Position numbers and translations under genes: made by a program. From an uncultured Eubacteriales bacterium (lineage in GTDB: Bacteria; Bacillota; Clostridia; Christensenellales; UBA1242), in contig CARNVA010000009.1 in the NCBI GenBank assembly GCA_949031345.1, positions 1 through 64,000 on the forward strand: a stretch of DNA of 64,000 bases. Direction: 5' to 3'. The notes beneath the pieces were generated by a model. The model worked only from the letters and a program-made list of their open reading frames with translations, was not told the origin of the DNA and did not search any database. This document shows positions 1 to 8,734 of this stretch, piece by piece (the stretch's first letter is position 1; every line of letters starts with the position of its first letter).

Positions 1-123
1 AATAAAAAGTTAAAAGTCATGAAAAATATCAATGATTACACAAAATTTGTTTTGAAGAGATTATTTCACAGAAAGCTGAGAATAAATTGAAGCTGATTAG
101 CATAAAAAATTATTAAGGCAGAT

Positions 124-161
124 AAAAAAGAGGACCGAAAATTTTCAGTCCTTTTTTTTGA
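124..161. terminator. bidirectional Rho-independent terminator
   Basis: Inverted repeat with arms GGACCGAAA / TTTCAGTCC, flanked by a T run on each strand. It lies downstream of the minus-strand YtxH-like gene and can also stop anything entering from the left edge. Confidence 0.7.
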
Positions 162-191
162 TGCTAAAGCACGAACAATTTAAAACCAAAA

Positions 192-359
192 TTACTCTTG
201 ATTTGCTTTCTTGGCTTTTTGTTCCAGCTTATTGACTTCTTTCATTACAGCTTTTTCGCTTTTATCAACAGCTTGCTTTGCACTCTCAGAGTACTTATAT
301 AATAATGCACCCGTCACTAGTCCCATACTGAAACCAAGCAACATTAAAACATCTTTCAT
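192..359 (-). CDS. small YtxH-like membrane-anchored protein
   Basis: A 55-residue ORF preceded by a strong ribosome-binding site (AAGGAGG, 5 nt before ATG). The first 20 residues form one hydrophobic segment with a glycine pattern (LLGFSMGLVTGALL). A charged Lys/Glu/Ala-rich helix that looks coiled-coil follows. This is the architecture of YtxH-domain proteins, which are small Gram-positive membrane proteins of poorly defined, possibly stress-related role. A terminator follows at once, so it is probably monocistronic. The family call rests on architecture only; the reading frame itself is well supported. Confidence 0.7.
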   Translation of the reverse strand: MKDVLMLLGFSMGLVTGALLYKYSESAKQAVDKSEKAVMKEVNKLEQKAKKANQE

Positions 360-502
360 AATCCCTCCTTATGCTTATTTTGTGCTAATGTTGTGATAAT
401 ATACATACATTTAAAGATAAAAAGCTTTTTTCTTTAAGCAAATAAAGCAATAAGAAAATATGGCTAAACTTAAACATTTCATATTAAAACACTTTAAAAA
501 AC

Positions 503-532
503 AAAAAAAGTGGTCAAATTCGACCACTTTTT
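503..532 (-). terminator. terminator after the nifS-iscU-like pair
   Basis: Stem GTGGTC / GACCAC with an AAATTC loop and a run of seven T on the minus strand, 17 bp past the stop of the scaffold gene. Confidence 0.8.
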
Positions 533-548
533 CAATATTTCAATCAAA

Positions 549-941
549 TTATTTTTTTGATTTGATTTCTTTTTCCTTCTTTTTATAAAAATCTTCAATT
601 GCATTTTTGATTGCTTCTTCAGCAAGAGCTGCAGTATATTCACGATTGCTTGGCACCTGCCCCATCTCTTCAAGAATTTGATAATAATTTGTTCTGAGTG
701 CTGCCTCCAAGCTTCTTCCTTCAATAAGGCCGCAAGCCACATCACAAGCTGCAATTGTGCATACACCGCCATAGGCTTTGAATTTTGCATCAGTGATCAC
801 ATTTTCATCATTCACTAAAATATAGATTTTGATAAGGTCTCCACTACTGCTTTCGCCACTCTTTCCAGTGCCGTTTGCTCCTCTAAGACCACCAGCATAT
901 TTAGGGTCAGTAAATCTTTTTAAAATTCTTTCACTAAACAT
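549..941 (-). CDS. IscU/NifU-N-like scaffold lacking the cluster-binding cysteines
   Basis: A 130-residue protein with the IscU/NifU N-terminal fold pattern: start MFSERILKRFTDP, then a GDLIKIYI strand, DAKFKAYG, and a LAEEAIKNAIEDF helix. IscU proteins receive sulfur from a cysteine desulfurase and assemble Fe-S clusters on three cysteines. Here those positions are Ser33 (in SSGD), Gly59 (in YGGVC) and Thr103 (in REYTAALAEE); only the Asp of the CGD motif (Asp35) remains. Other cysteines (61, 66, 70) lie nearby. It starts 2 bp after the desulfurase stop with RBS AGGAG, so the two are co-transcribed. It may be a sulfur-relay partner or an altered scaffold rather than a classical IscU. Confidence 0.85.
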   Translation of the reverse strand: MFSERILKRFTDPKYAGGLRGANGTGKSGESSSGDLIKIYILVNDENVITDAKFKAYGGVCTIAACDVACGLIEGRSLEAALRTNYYQILEEMGQVPSNREYTAALAEEAIKNAIEDFYKKKEKEIKSKK

Positions 942-943
942 AA

Positions 944-2119
944 TTATCTCCTCCCTGCTTTTGTAAGTGCTGAAATTGACCTTAATTTTTCAACTGCTTT
1001 TACAAGGGCGTCAATTGCATAATCGAGGTCAGCCTTTGTTGTATTTTTGCCGAATGAGAAGCGAATTGTGCTGTTTGCCATTTCATCTTCAAGTCCGATA
1101 GCCTTTAAAACATGAGATTGCAAAGTTGAGTTTGCTGTGCAAGCAGAGCCAGCAGATACTGCCACGCCTTCAATATCAAGAAGCATTAAAAGAGACTCTT
1201 TGTCAACCATTTCAAAAGTCATGCTTAAAATTCCATTTACCTTTTGAAGAGGATGACCGTTTACAGTCACATAATCAATTCTTTCTGTCACATTTTTAAC
1301 AAAATATTCTCTTACATTTCTGAGTTTTTGTTGGTTTACAACGACATCTCTGTTTGCAATTTCGACAGCCTTTCCAAAGCCAGCAATTGCAGGAACATTA
1401 AGAGTGCCACCTCTTTTGCCTCTCTCTTGACTTCCGCCATAGATGAGGTTTTCAATTCGAACACCCTCTTTCACATACAAAGCACCAACGCCTTTTGCAC
1501 CATAAATTTTGTGTGCAGTAATCGACATTGCATCAATTTCCATGTCTTCAACATTCAACTTCAAAGCGCCAAGAGCTTGAGCTGCATCAGTATGGAAAAT
1601 TACACCATAATCATGAGCAATTTTTGCAATAGCTTTGATGTTTTGAATTGTGCCAATTTCATTGTTTACAGCCATGATTGAAACAAGAATTGTATCTTTT
1701 CTGATAAGGTGAATAAGCTCTCCAAGTTTCACAAGCCCATGCTTGTCAACAGGAAGATATGAAATTTCATAGCCTTCTGCTTCAAGAGCAGCACAACTGT
1801 CAAGCAGTGATTTATGCTCTATCTCGCTTACAATAATATGTTTTCCTTTTTCAGAATAGGCATGAGCAAGACCTCTGATTGCCCAGTTGTTTGCTTCAGT
1901 CCCGCCTGAAGTAAAATAAATTTCATTTGATTTTTTTGCACCGATTGCATGTTTAATGCGGTCTCTTGCTCTGTCAACAATGCTTGAAGCTTCCCTTCCA
2001 AAACTGTGAAGAGAATTTGAATTGCCATAGAATGCATTAAAGCAAGGCATCATTTCATTTAAAACTTCGTTTGAAACATAGGTTGTTGAAGCATAATCTA
2101 GATAAACTTTCTTTGACAT
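944..2119 (-). CDS. nifS: cysteine desulfurase (NifS/IscS family)
   Basis: A PLP enzyme of 391 residues that removes sulfur from L-cysteine for Fe-S clusters and tRNA thiolation. The PLP lysine is Lys204 in TAHKIYGAKG, preceded by His203. The mobile-loop catalytic cysteine is Cys327 in SAGSACTA. The N-terminal YLDYASTT and SGGTEANN motifs are intact and the length is normal for the family. The start is fixed by RBS AAAGGGGTG and a sigma-A-type promoter upstream. It is first gene of a two-gene operon with the IscU-like protein. The short loop around Cys327 (TANSTLQSHVL) suggests the NifS/IscS rather than the SufS group, so the name nifS or iscS is interchangeable here. Confidence 0.93.
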   Translation of the reverse strand: MSKKVYLDYASTTYVSNEVLNEMMPCFNAFYGNSNSLHSFGREASSIVDRARDRIKHAIGAKKSNEIYFTSGGTEANNWAIRGLAHAYSEKGKHIIVSEIEHKSLLDSCAALEAEGYEISYLPVDKHGLVKLGELIHLIRKDTILVSIMAVNNEIGTIQNIKAIAKIAHDYGVIFHTDAAQALGALKLNVEDMEIDAMSITAHKIYGAKGVGALYVKEGVRIENLIYGGSQERGKRGGTLNVPAIAGFGKAVEIANRDVVVNQQKLRNVREYFVKNVTERIDYVTVNGHPLQKVNGILSMTFEMVDKESLLMLLDIEGVAVSAGSACTANSTLQSHVLKAIGLEDEMANSTIRFSFGKNTTKADLDYAIDALVKAVEKLRSISALTKAGRR

Positions 2120-2143
2120 TTTACACCCCTTTAATCTTTTAAT

Positions 2144-2172
2144 ATTTTATCACTTAAAATAATCAAAGTCAA
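2144..2172 (-). promoter_or_regulatory. sigma-A-type promoter of the nifS operon
   Basis: Minus strand TTGACT, 17-bp spacer, TAAAAT, ending 25 bp upstream of the nifS ATG. No IscR-type operator is obvious. Confidence 0.65.
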
Positions 2173-2191
2173 TAGTTAAGATTGAATATAT

Positions 2192-2222
2192 AAAAAAAGT
2201 TGGGAATTTTCTCAACTTTTTC
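2192..2222 (-). terminator. terminator after the tcdA-trx operon
   Basis: Arms AAAGTTG / CAACTTT with T runs; on the minus strand it lies about 55 bp beyond the thioredoxin stop. Confidence 0.75.
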
Positions 2223-2277
2223 TTTCGATTGATTTTATTTATTTATCAAATTAAAAACAAATTTTATTTTTTAAAAA

Positions 2278-2583
2278 TTAAAGATATTTTTTTATTGCCT
2301 CTTCACAATCTGTCTTTTGCCAAATTCCGACATGCTTTTCTTGCATTTGACCATCTTTGAAGATGATAAGTGTTGGAATTGACATAATTCCAAATTGTCT
2401 TGCAACAGTTGTGCTTTCGTCCACATCAACTTTGATAATTTTGACACCTTCAAGAGTGCCATCCATTTGCTCTAAAATTCCGCCCATAGCCCTGCATGGC
2501 ATGCACCAACTTGCAAAAAAGTCTACAAGAACAACCCCTTCTCTAATTTCTTCATTAAAATCTTTTTCTTCAACGACTTTCAT
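2278..2583 (-). CDS. trxA: thioredoxin (CMPC active site)
   Basis: Cytoplasmic thioredoxin-fold reductase of 101 residues. The redox motif is Trp26-Cys27-Met28-Pro29-Cys30, where classical thioredoxins have WCGPC; the cis-proline loop SIPT and the strand LIIFKDGQ are present. Changing the inter-cysteine Gly to Met should alter redox potential or partner choice, but the protein is otherwise an ordinary thioredoxin. Its ATG overlaps the TGA of the upstream E1-like gene (ATGA), so the two are translationally coupled. A sulfur-handling role together with that enzyme is possible but not shown. Confidence 0.92.
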   Translation of the reverse strand: MKVVEEKDFNEEIREGVVLVDFFASWCMPCRAMGGILEQMDGTLEGVKIIKVDVDESTTVARQFGIMSIPTLIIFKDGQMQEKHVGIWQKTDCEEAIKKYL

Positions 2584-3257
2584 ATTTCCTCCCTCAAAAT
2601 TTTATTTATTACAGCAGCTGCTAAATAGCTTCCGCTTGCAGCTGGATAATAACTTATACTTCCTATTACACCCTCAACCCTTTCCGCTTTTGACATGCTT
2701 ATCACCGTATCAAGTGATTTTATACCGCGTTGCCTAAGTGCCTTTCTGACCACTTTTGCAAGTCCGTCATCACTTGTTTTATAGATGTCAATAAGCTTAA
2801 AGTTTGGCAAATCATATCGATTACCCGCGCCCATAGCAGAGATAATTTCAATGCCTTTTTCCTTGCAATAGACAATAAGTTCAATCTTATCTTTCACAGA
2901 ATCTATGGCGTCAATCACAATGCTAGTTTGCCCGATAAGCGAAGATATATTCTCCTTTGTCAGTCTTTGTGGAATGACTTCTACCTCGATTTTATCATTG
3001 ATTTGCCCCAGCATTTCCTTTAAAACATCAACTTTTTTTCTGCCTATTGTGCTTTTGTAAGCGACTATTTGCCTGTTGATATTTGAAGGTGACACCTCGT
3101 CAAAGTCAATAATTGTAAATTTTTCTATGCCAGCGCGTGCCAACATAACTGTTGTATAACCGCCTACGCCGCCTACACCTACAACTGTGATATGGCACTT
3201 TTTAATCTTTTCCAGCCCTTCTTTTCCAATCAAGGCTTCCGTTCTTGAGTTATCCAT
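2580..3257 (-). CDS. tcdA: TcdA-like tRNA threonylcarbamoyladenosine dehydratase (ThiF/E1 family)
   Basis: An E1-like ATP-binding protein of 225 residues. The nucleotide-binding loop is VVGVGGVGGYTTVMLARAG near residues 25-43, and the ATP-contacting NINRQ motif and DAIDSVKDKIELI segment follow. The pattern matches TcdA (CsdL/YgdL), which cyclizes t6A37 to ct6A in tRNAs. TcdA in other bacteria receives help from a cysteine-desulfurase system, and a desulfurase lies about 0.5 kb downstream here. The gene precedes and overlaps thioredoxin. ThiF or MoeB is a less likely reading because the C-terminal part fits TcdA better. Confidence 0.85.
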   Translation of the reverse strand: MDNSRTEALIGKEGLEKIKKCHITVVGVGGVGGYTTVMLARAGIEKFTIIDFDEVSPSNINRQIVAYKSTIGRKKVDVLKEMLGQINDKIEVEVIPQRLTKENISSLIGQTSIVIDAIDSVKDKIELIVYCKEKGIEIISAMGAGNRYDLPNFKLIDIYKTSDDGLAKVVRKALRQRGIKSLDTVISMSKAERVEGVIGSISYYPAASGSYLAAAVINKILREEI

Positions 3258-3418
3258 TTTTAACCTTTTAATAATTGAAAAATTGCATCAAATGATGATA
3301 ATTTTGATTAAAACTTAAAAAAAATCATTGTTTTTTCAAATTTTTTCTTATTTTTTTAGCTTTTTTATTAAATTATGCTGACAAATGATGCTTTTTCTAA
3401 ACGCATAATAATTGCTAA

Positions 3419-4714
3419 TTAAAGAATATATTTGCTTAAATCAAATTTCTTAATGGTTGCTTTAAAAGCATTTTGCACATAAGGCCTGTCTACAGTGACT
3501 TCAAGCATTGGATGCTCGCCAGTCGCATTAAAGGAAATATCTTCAAGAAGAAGTTCCATAATTGTGTGCAGGCGTCTTGCACCAATATTTTCGCTTGTTT
3601 CATTTTCTGCTGCCGCCATTTGTGCAATTTCATCTATTGCGTCATCAGTAAATTTAAGGTCAATATTATCGACATTTAATATACTTGCATATTGAAGAGT
3701 GACTGAATTTTTTGGTTCTGTCAAAATTCGCTTAAAATCTTCTTTGGTCAGATTGTCAAGTTCGACACGAATTGGAAAACGACCTTGAAGCTCTGGAATC
3801 ATATCTTCAATATTTGATACATGGAAGGCGCCTGAGGCGATGAAAAGAATAAAGTCTGTTTTGACATTGCCATATTTTGTTGCAACAGTGCTTCCTTCAA
3901 CAATTGGAAGAATATCTCTTTGAACGCCCTCTCTTGAAACATCTTGGTTATTCGAGCCACCTGCCTTGCCGATGATTTTGTCAATCTCGTCAATAAAGAT
4001 GATTCCCTCTTCCTCTGCCCTTCTTATAGCTTCAGCATAAACACTGTCTTTATCAACAACTCTGTCACATTCCTCTGCCATCAAGATTTCTCTTGCCCTG
4101 GCAACTGACATCTTTCTTTTATGGCGTTTGGCTGGAAGTATTCCATCAAACATGCTTCCGATGTTTATTTCAGGCATTCCAATTGCAACCATTGGCTTTG
4201 CGTTGTCTTCAACATCAACTTCAATTGTCTCGTTTTCAACTTTGCCATCTTTAAGCTCATTTTCAACATCGGTTTTGTCAACAGCAATGTTTAAAGCTCT
4301 TCTTGAATCGCAAATTGCATTGACAAGTTTGCGGTCAACGCTTGGTTTTACCTTTGCTTCCATTTCATGCGTCTTTTCATCTTTTACAATGCGCACAGAA
4401 ACTTCAACAAGGTCTCTCACCATACTTTCAACATCTCTGCCTACATAGCCAACTTCGGTATATTTTGTGGCTTCAACTTTAATAAAAGGTGCGCCAACAA
4501 GCTTTGCAAGTCTTCTCGCAATTTCAGTTTTGCCAACCCCAGTAGGCCCTTTCATTATAATATTCTTTGGAGTAATTTCTTCACGAAGTTCTTTAGAAAG
4601 TCGGCTTCTACGGTAACGATTTCTCAGTGCAATAGCAACCGCTCTTTTTGCTCTGGCTTGACCTATGATATACTTGTCAAGCTCTTCAACTATTTGTTTT
4701 GGTGTCAAATTCAT
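3419..4714 (-). CDS. hslU: HslU, ATPase subunit of the HslUV protease
   Basis: AAA+ unfoldase of 431 residues that feeds substrates to HslV in the cytoplasm. Walker A is GPTGVGKT at residues 56-63, Walker B is IIFIDEIDK, and the central I-domain lies between them. The C-terminus DLSKYIL resembles the conserved HslU tail that inserts into HslV. The start has RBS GAGGAGG and lies 2 bp after the hslV stop, giving a tight hslV-hslU operon, as in Bacillus clpQY. Confidence 0.96.
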   Translation of the reverse strand: MNLTPKQIVEELDKYIIGQARAKRAVAIALRNRYRRSRLSKELREEITPKNIIMKGPTGVGKTEIARRLAKLVGAPFIKVEATKYTEVGYVGRDVESMVRDLVEVSVRIVKDEKTHEMEAKVKPSVDRKLVNAICDSRRALNIAVDKTDVENELKDGKVENETIEVDVEDNAKPMVAIGMPEINIGSMFDGILPAKRHKRKMSVARAREILMAEECDRVVDKDSVYAEAIRRAEEEGIIFIDEIDKIIGKAGGSNNQDVSREGVQRDILPIVEGSTVATKYGNVKTDFILFIASGAFHVSNIEDMIPELQGRFPIRVELDNLTKEDFKRILTEPKNSVTLQYASILNVDNIDLKFTDDAIDEIAQMAAAENETSENIGARRLHTIMELLLEDISFNATGEHPMLEVTVDRPYVQNAFKATIKKFDLSKYIL

Positions 4715-4716
4715 GA

Positions 4717-5256
4717 TTAAACCTCCTCAACAGTAATATGGTCATTTGTGAATACGCAAATTTGACCTGCGATTTCAAGTGCCTTAGTGGCAATTTCCTT
4801 TGCAGAAAGGTCGGTGTTTTGCTTAAGTGCCTTTGCAGCTGAAAGCGCATAATTTCCACCTGATCCAATTGCACAAACATCATCATCTGGCTCTATAACT
4901 TCACCAGTGCCACTTACAATCAAAAGCTTGTCTTTATCGGCAACAATCATCATAGCATTAAGCTGTCTTGACGCTTTATCCTCTCGCCAAGTGCCAGCAA
5001 GCTCCACTGCACTTCTCATAAGATTGCCTGAAAATTTATTAAGCATATTTTCAAACCTTTCACAAAGTGAAAAGGCGTCAGCTACCGAGCCAGCAAAACC
5101 AATAACCACTTTGTCATCATAAATTCTGCGCACCTTATGTGCATTTGACTTAAAAATTACGCTTTCTGAAAGTGTAACCTGACCGTCACCTGCAATTGCA
5201 ATCTTTCCATCTCGTTTTACTCCACAAATGGTTGTGCCTCTAAACATACTTTCCAT
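4717..5256 (-). CDS. hslV: HslV, peptidase subunit of the HslUV protease
   Basis: N-terminal-nucleophile threonine peptidase of 179 residues that forms the proteolytic core capped by HslU. The mature sequence begins at Thr8 in RGTTICGV, so a 7-residue propeptide (MESMFRG) must be removed to expose the catalytic threonine. GDGQVTL, the lysine in VRRIYDDKVVIGFAG and the SGTGEVIEP strand are conserved. The chosen ATG has RBS AGGGGG; Met4 is an alternative start. It follows topA by about 160 bp, matching the topA-codV-clpQ-clpY order of Bacillus without codV. Confidence 0.95.
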   Translation of the reverse strand: MESMFRGTTICGVKRDGKIAIAGDGQVTLSESVIFKSNAHKVRRIYDDKVVIGFAGSVADAFSLCERFENMLNKFSGNLMRSAVELAGTWREDKASRQLNAMMIVADKDKLLIVSGTGEVIEPDDDVCAIGSGGNYALSAAKALKQNTDLSAKEIATKALEIAGQICVFTNDHITVEEV

Positions 5257-5414
5257 ATTATCCCCCTAAGCGATTTTGCTTTCGCTTCTTTTTTACGGAT
5301 TTTCCGCATTTTCAATATTTTCTATTTTGTTATAATTTTTTATTTATAGATTTTTTAAACTTTATTTTTTCTTTTAGTTTTTACTTGAAATATGATAATA
5401 AAATCAAATTCAAA

Positions 5415-7499
5415 TCAAGCATCAGTTTTTTCGTCATTTTTTGGCTTGACATAATCGCAATCATGATTACTGCATCTTTCTTGTTTGCCTTTCATTATTA
5501 TTGGACTTTTGCATTTTGGACATTTTTCGCCTGTTGTGGCGTCCCAGCTCATAAACTTGCAATCAGGATAGCGGTCGCAAGAATAATAAAGTTTACCCCT
5601 CTTGCTTTTGCGTTCTACCATGTCAGCACCGCATTCTGGACATTTTCCAACAACCTTTTTGGCCGTTTCCATTGGCCTTGTATTTTTACATTTAGGGAAA
5701 TTCGAGCAAGCCAAAAACTCACCAAATTTGCCCGTTCTTATAAGCATTTTGCTTCCGCATTTTTCGCAAACTATGTCAGTCTCTTTTGGAGGCTCTTTCA
5801 TAGTAAGTGAGCTTGCATCGGCCCTTTCAAGAAGATGTTCAAAGCCATTCCAAAAACTTGAAACAACGCTGTGCCAGTCTTCCTCTTTGACAGCAATATC
5901 GTCAAGCCTGCCTTCCATATAAGCAGTGAATTTAACATTGATTACACCACTGAAAAACTGGTCAAGATATGCAGTAATTTTTCGGCCAAGCTCTGTTGGC
6001 ACCAAATATTTGCTTTCTTTGATTGTATATTTTCTTGACTGTAAGATGGTAATTGTTGCAGCATAAGTTGCTGGTCTTCCAATTCCTTTTTCTTCCATAG
6101 CCTTGACAAGACTTGCTTCTGTATATCTTGTTGGAGGTTTGGTAAATTTTTGTTCTGGCAAAATCTTTTCACAAGACAATATCTCGCCCTCTTCAAGTTT
6201 TGGAAGTTTTCCTGCCATGCCTTCTTTACTGTCATCTTCAACAAATTCCTTATATACGCTGGTATATCCAGGAAACTCCATCGTCTTTCCATTGACTTTA
6301 AAGCCATAGTTTTCGCAGTCAAAGTTTACTGATACAGAAGCATATTCTGCTTCGGTCATCTGAGATGCTAAGAAGCGTTCATAGATGAGTTTATAAAGAC
6401 GATAGTTATCATTTGATAAGGTTTCTTTAGCAAGTTCTGGCGTGATATCCATAGTAATTGGTCTTATGGCTTCGTGCGCGTCTTGAGCTGAGTCTTTGGT
6501 GTGATATATGTTTGGTTTTTCAGGTACAAATTCGCTTCCAAACTTGTTTTTAATATACTCACGGCAGGCATTTTGTGCATCCGCTGAAACACGAACAGAG
6601 TCAGTACGGATATAGGTGATAAGAGCGATTTTACCCTCACCTTTTATGTCAACACCTTCATATAACTGTTGTGCTGCAGAAGAGGTTTTGGCAAGGCTCA
6701 TGCCAAGCTTGTTGAGTGCATCCTGCTGCATAGTACTTGTTGTGAAAGGTGCTGGAGCATGAGATTTTGTCTTTGACTTTTTCACTTCTTTAACAACAAA
6801 ATCTTTGTCTTTTACATCTTCGAGAAGCTTATCTACCTCTTCTTTGTTTTTTGGGACAAATTTCTTTTTCTTAAAGGTGGCAAGAGCCGCCTTTATTTGA
6901 CTTGCACCCTTTTTAAGAAAGGCATTTACAGTCCAGTATTCTTCTGGAACAAACTTTTCAATTTCAATTTCTCTGTCAACAACCAGTTTAAGGGCCACCG
7001 ATTGCACCCTTCCCGCACTAAGCTTTGGAGCAATCTTTTTGCAAAGAATTGGTGAAACTTTATAGCCCACAAGCCTGTCAAGCACCCTTCGCGCCTGTTG
7101 CGCATCCACCAATTTAATATCAATCTTTCTTGGTTTTTCAAGAGCCTTCGTCACCGCTTTCTTTGAGATTTCGTTAAACTCAATACGGCAAGTTTTATCC
7201 TTATCAAAGCCCAAAATATTTGCAACATGCCATGAAATCGCCTCGCCTTCTCGGTCGGGGTCGGTTGCGATTAAGACATCTTCTGCCTTGTCAGCTTTGG
7301 CTTTAAGCTCTTTAATCAAATCTTTTTTATCTGGCACTATTTCATACTTAGGCTCAAAATTATTTCTCAAATCAATTCCAAAACTCTTGGCAGGAAGGTC
7401 GCGAATATGGCCCTTTGTGGCAAAAACTTCATATCCGTTTCCAAGATATTTTTTCAAAGCTTCTCTTTTAAAAGGTGATTCTATTATTACTAATTTCAA
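5415..7499 (-). CDS. topA: DNA topoisomerase I
   Basis: Type IA topoisomerase of 694 residues that relaxes negative supercoils. It contains the Toprim domain (KLVIIESPFK near the start, then IATDPDREGEAISWH at 78-91), the active-site Tyr296 in TYIRTDSVR, and RVQSVAL. The C-terminus carries three four-cysteine zinc fingers (CEKCG..CSNFPKC, CPECG..CDRYPDC, CPKC..CSNHDC). The start codon is TTG, supported by GGAGG five bases upstream and by the family N-terminus KLVI.ESP. Gene order dprA-topA is as in Bacillus, with only 13 bp between them. Confidence 0.96.
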   Translation of the reverse strand: MKLVIIESPFKREALKKYLGNGYEVFATKGHIRDLPAKSFGIDLRNNFEPKYEIVPDKKDLIKELKAKADKAEDVLIATDPDREGEAISWHVANILGFDKDKTCRIEFNEISKKAVTKALEKPRKIDIKLVDAQQARRVLDRLVGYKVSPILCKKIAPKLSAGRVQSVALKLVVDREIEIEKFVPEEYWTVNAFLKKGASQIKAALATFKKKKFVPKNKEEVDKLLEDVKDKDFVVKEVKKSKTKSHAPAPFTTSTMQQDALNKLGMSLAKTSSAAQQLYEGVDIKGEGKIALITYIRTDSVRVSADAQNACREYIKNKFGSEFVPEKPNIYHTKDSAQDAHEAIRPITMDITPELAKETLSNDNYRLYKLIYERFLASQMTEAEYASVSVNFDCENYGFKVNGKTMEFPGYTSVYKEFVEDDSKEGMAGKLPKLEEGEILSCEKILPEQKFTKPPTRYTEASLVKAMEEKGIGRPATYAATITILQSRKYTIKESKYLVPTELGRKITAYLDQFFSGVINVKFTAYMEGRLDDIAVKEEDWHSVVSSFWNGFEHLLERADASSLTMKEPPKETDIVCEKCGSKMLIRTGKFGEFLACSNFPKCKNTRPMETAKKVVGKCPECGADMVERKSKRGKLYYSCDRYPDCKFMSWDATTGEKCPKCKSPIIMKGKQERCSNHDCDYVKPKNDEKTDA

Positions 7500-7512
7500 A
7501 ATTTCCTCCGCT

Positions 7513-8595
7513 TCAGTTTAAGGCGACCACGCCGCCTGGCAATCTTTTAATTATTCCACTTATTTCCAAAGTTGTCAAACATGTATTAAAGATATTCATT
7601 GAAAGTTTGCATTTTTTTGTCAATTCATCAACTGATTTCATTCCATCTTTAAGACATTCTATTATTATTTTCTCTTCATCACTTGCATCCAAGAAAGACT
7701 GCTGAAAAACACTTTCTTTGTTATTTAAGTTTTGATAATCTCTCAAAATATCATCACTTTGTGTCACACATGCAGCTTGACCATACTTGATAATTTGATT
7801 TGTAAGCTCGCTGTTTGGGCTGTCTATATTTCCTGGTACAGCATAGATATTTTTGCCATATTCCAGTGCGAAATCTTTTGTATGTATCGTGCCGCTTTTT
7901 ATGCCAGCCTCAGTAATAAGAACGCCATCACTAAGCCCAGCCACTATGCGATTTCTTGTTGGAAAAGTATATTTTGTCGCATTCATTTTTGGTCTATATT
8001 CACTTAAAAGCAATCCCTTCTCGGCAATCTCCATCGCAAGAGAATGATGTTCAAGCGGATATATATGGTCAAATCCGCCACCTAAAACAGCAATAGTCTT
8101 TCCACCAAGCTCAAGGCATTTTCGATGAGCAATCGAGTCCACTCCGTAAGCCAGTCCACTTACAATGGTTATCCCAGCACTTGTGGCATCTCTCACTAGT
8201 CTTTCGGTGACCATGTATCCATAATTTGAAGGTTTTCTCGTGCCAACAACGGCAAGAGTTTGAGTATTTACCAAATTCAAATCTCCCATATAATACAAAA
8301 TTACAGGTGCATCGGGAAGATCTTGCAATTGTCTTGGAAAATCTTCATCAAATTTTGTTACGATTTTGATACCTTTATTGGCAAGATTTAAAGTATAGGT
8401 ATGAACGATTGCCTCATCTGCACAATCAAGCATTTTATTTAAGGCTTTTTCATTTATCAAATTTTTAAATTGATTTTTTGATTTTTTAAAAGCAGAGATA
8501 GAAGGCTTGGCAAGCACATCAATTATGTTGCAAATCTTTGCACTTGTCAAATCATATTGTGAAAGAAAAACAATCAAGCTTTTAAGTTCACTCAT
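7513..8595 (-). CDS. dprA: DprA/Smf, DNA-processing protein
   Basis: A 360-residue protein of the DprA family, which binds incoming single-stranded DNA and loads RecA during transformation. The Rossmann-like core shows VGTRKPSNYG, VSGLAYGVDSIAHR, LGGGFDHIYP, TFPTRNRIVAGLSD and EAGIKSGT. The C-terminal 70 residues look like the winged-helix (DML1-like) extension. RBS AAGGAAG precedes the ATG. Together with comM upstream and a ComEC-like protein at 22 kb it hints at transformation ability, but dprA is widespread in non-competent bacteria. Confidence 0.95.
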   Translation of the reverse strand: MSELKSLIVFLSQYDLTSAKICNIIDVLAKPSISAFKKSKNQFKNLINEKALNKMLDCADEAIVHTYTLNLANKGIKIVTKFDEDFPRQLQDLPDAPVILYYMGDLNLVNTQTLAVVGTRKPSNYGYMVTERLVRDATSAGITIVSGLAYGVDSIAHRKCLELGGKTIAVLGGGFDHIYPLEHHSLAMEIAEKGLLLSEYRPKMNATKYTFPTRNRIVAGLSDGVLITEAGIKSGTIHTKDFALEYGKNIYAVPGNIDSPNSELTNQIIKYGQAACVTQSDDILRDYQNLNNKESVFQQSFLDASDEEKIIIECLKDGMKSVDELTKKCKLSMNIFNTCLTTLEISGIIKRLPGGVVALN

Positions 8596-8734
8596 CTTCT
8601 TCCTTTATTCCCCTTTTTCTCTATTTTCAAGCAAATTCATACTTCTTGTAATATTAACACTTTTTGCAGTAATTGGGCAACTAAAATGTCTATTTTACAC
8701 AAAATTCATCATTTTTAAGGCTTTTTAAGCTGTT

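Noticed and set aside
1361..1375. TTCGACA (0A-box core) inside nifS and in several other coding genes
   Set aside because: The 7-mer is a common Phe-Asp codon pair in coding DNA; only the intergenic copies were kept as candidates.
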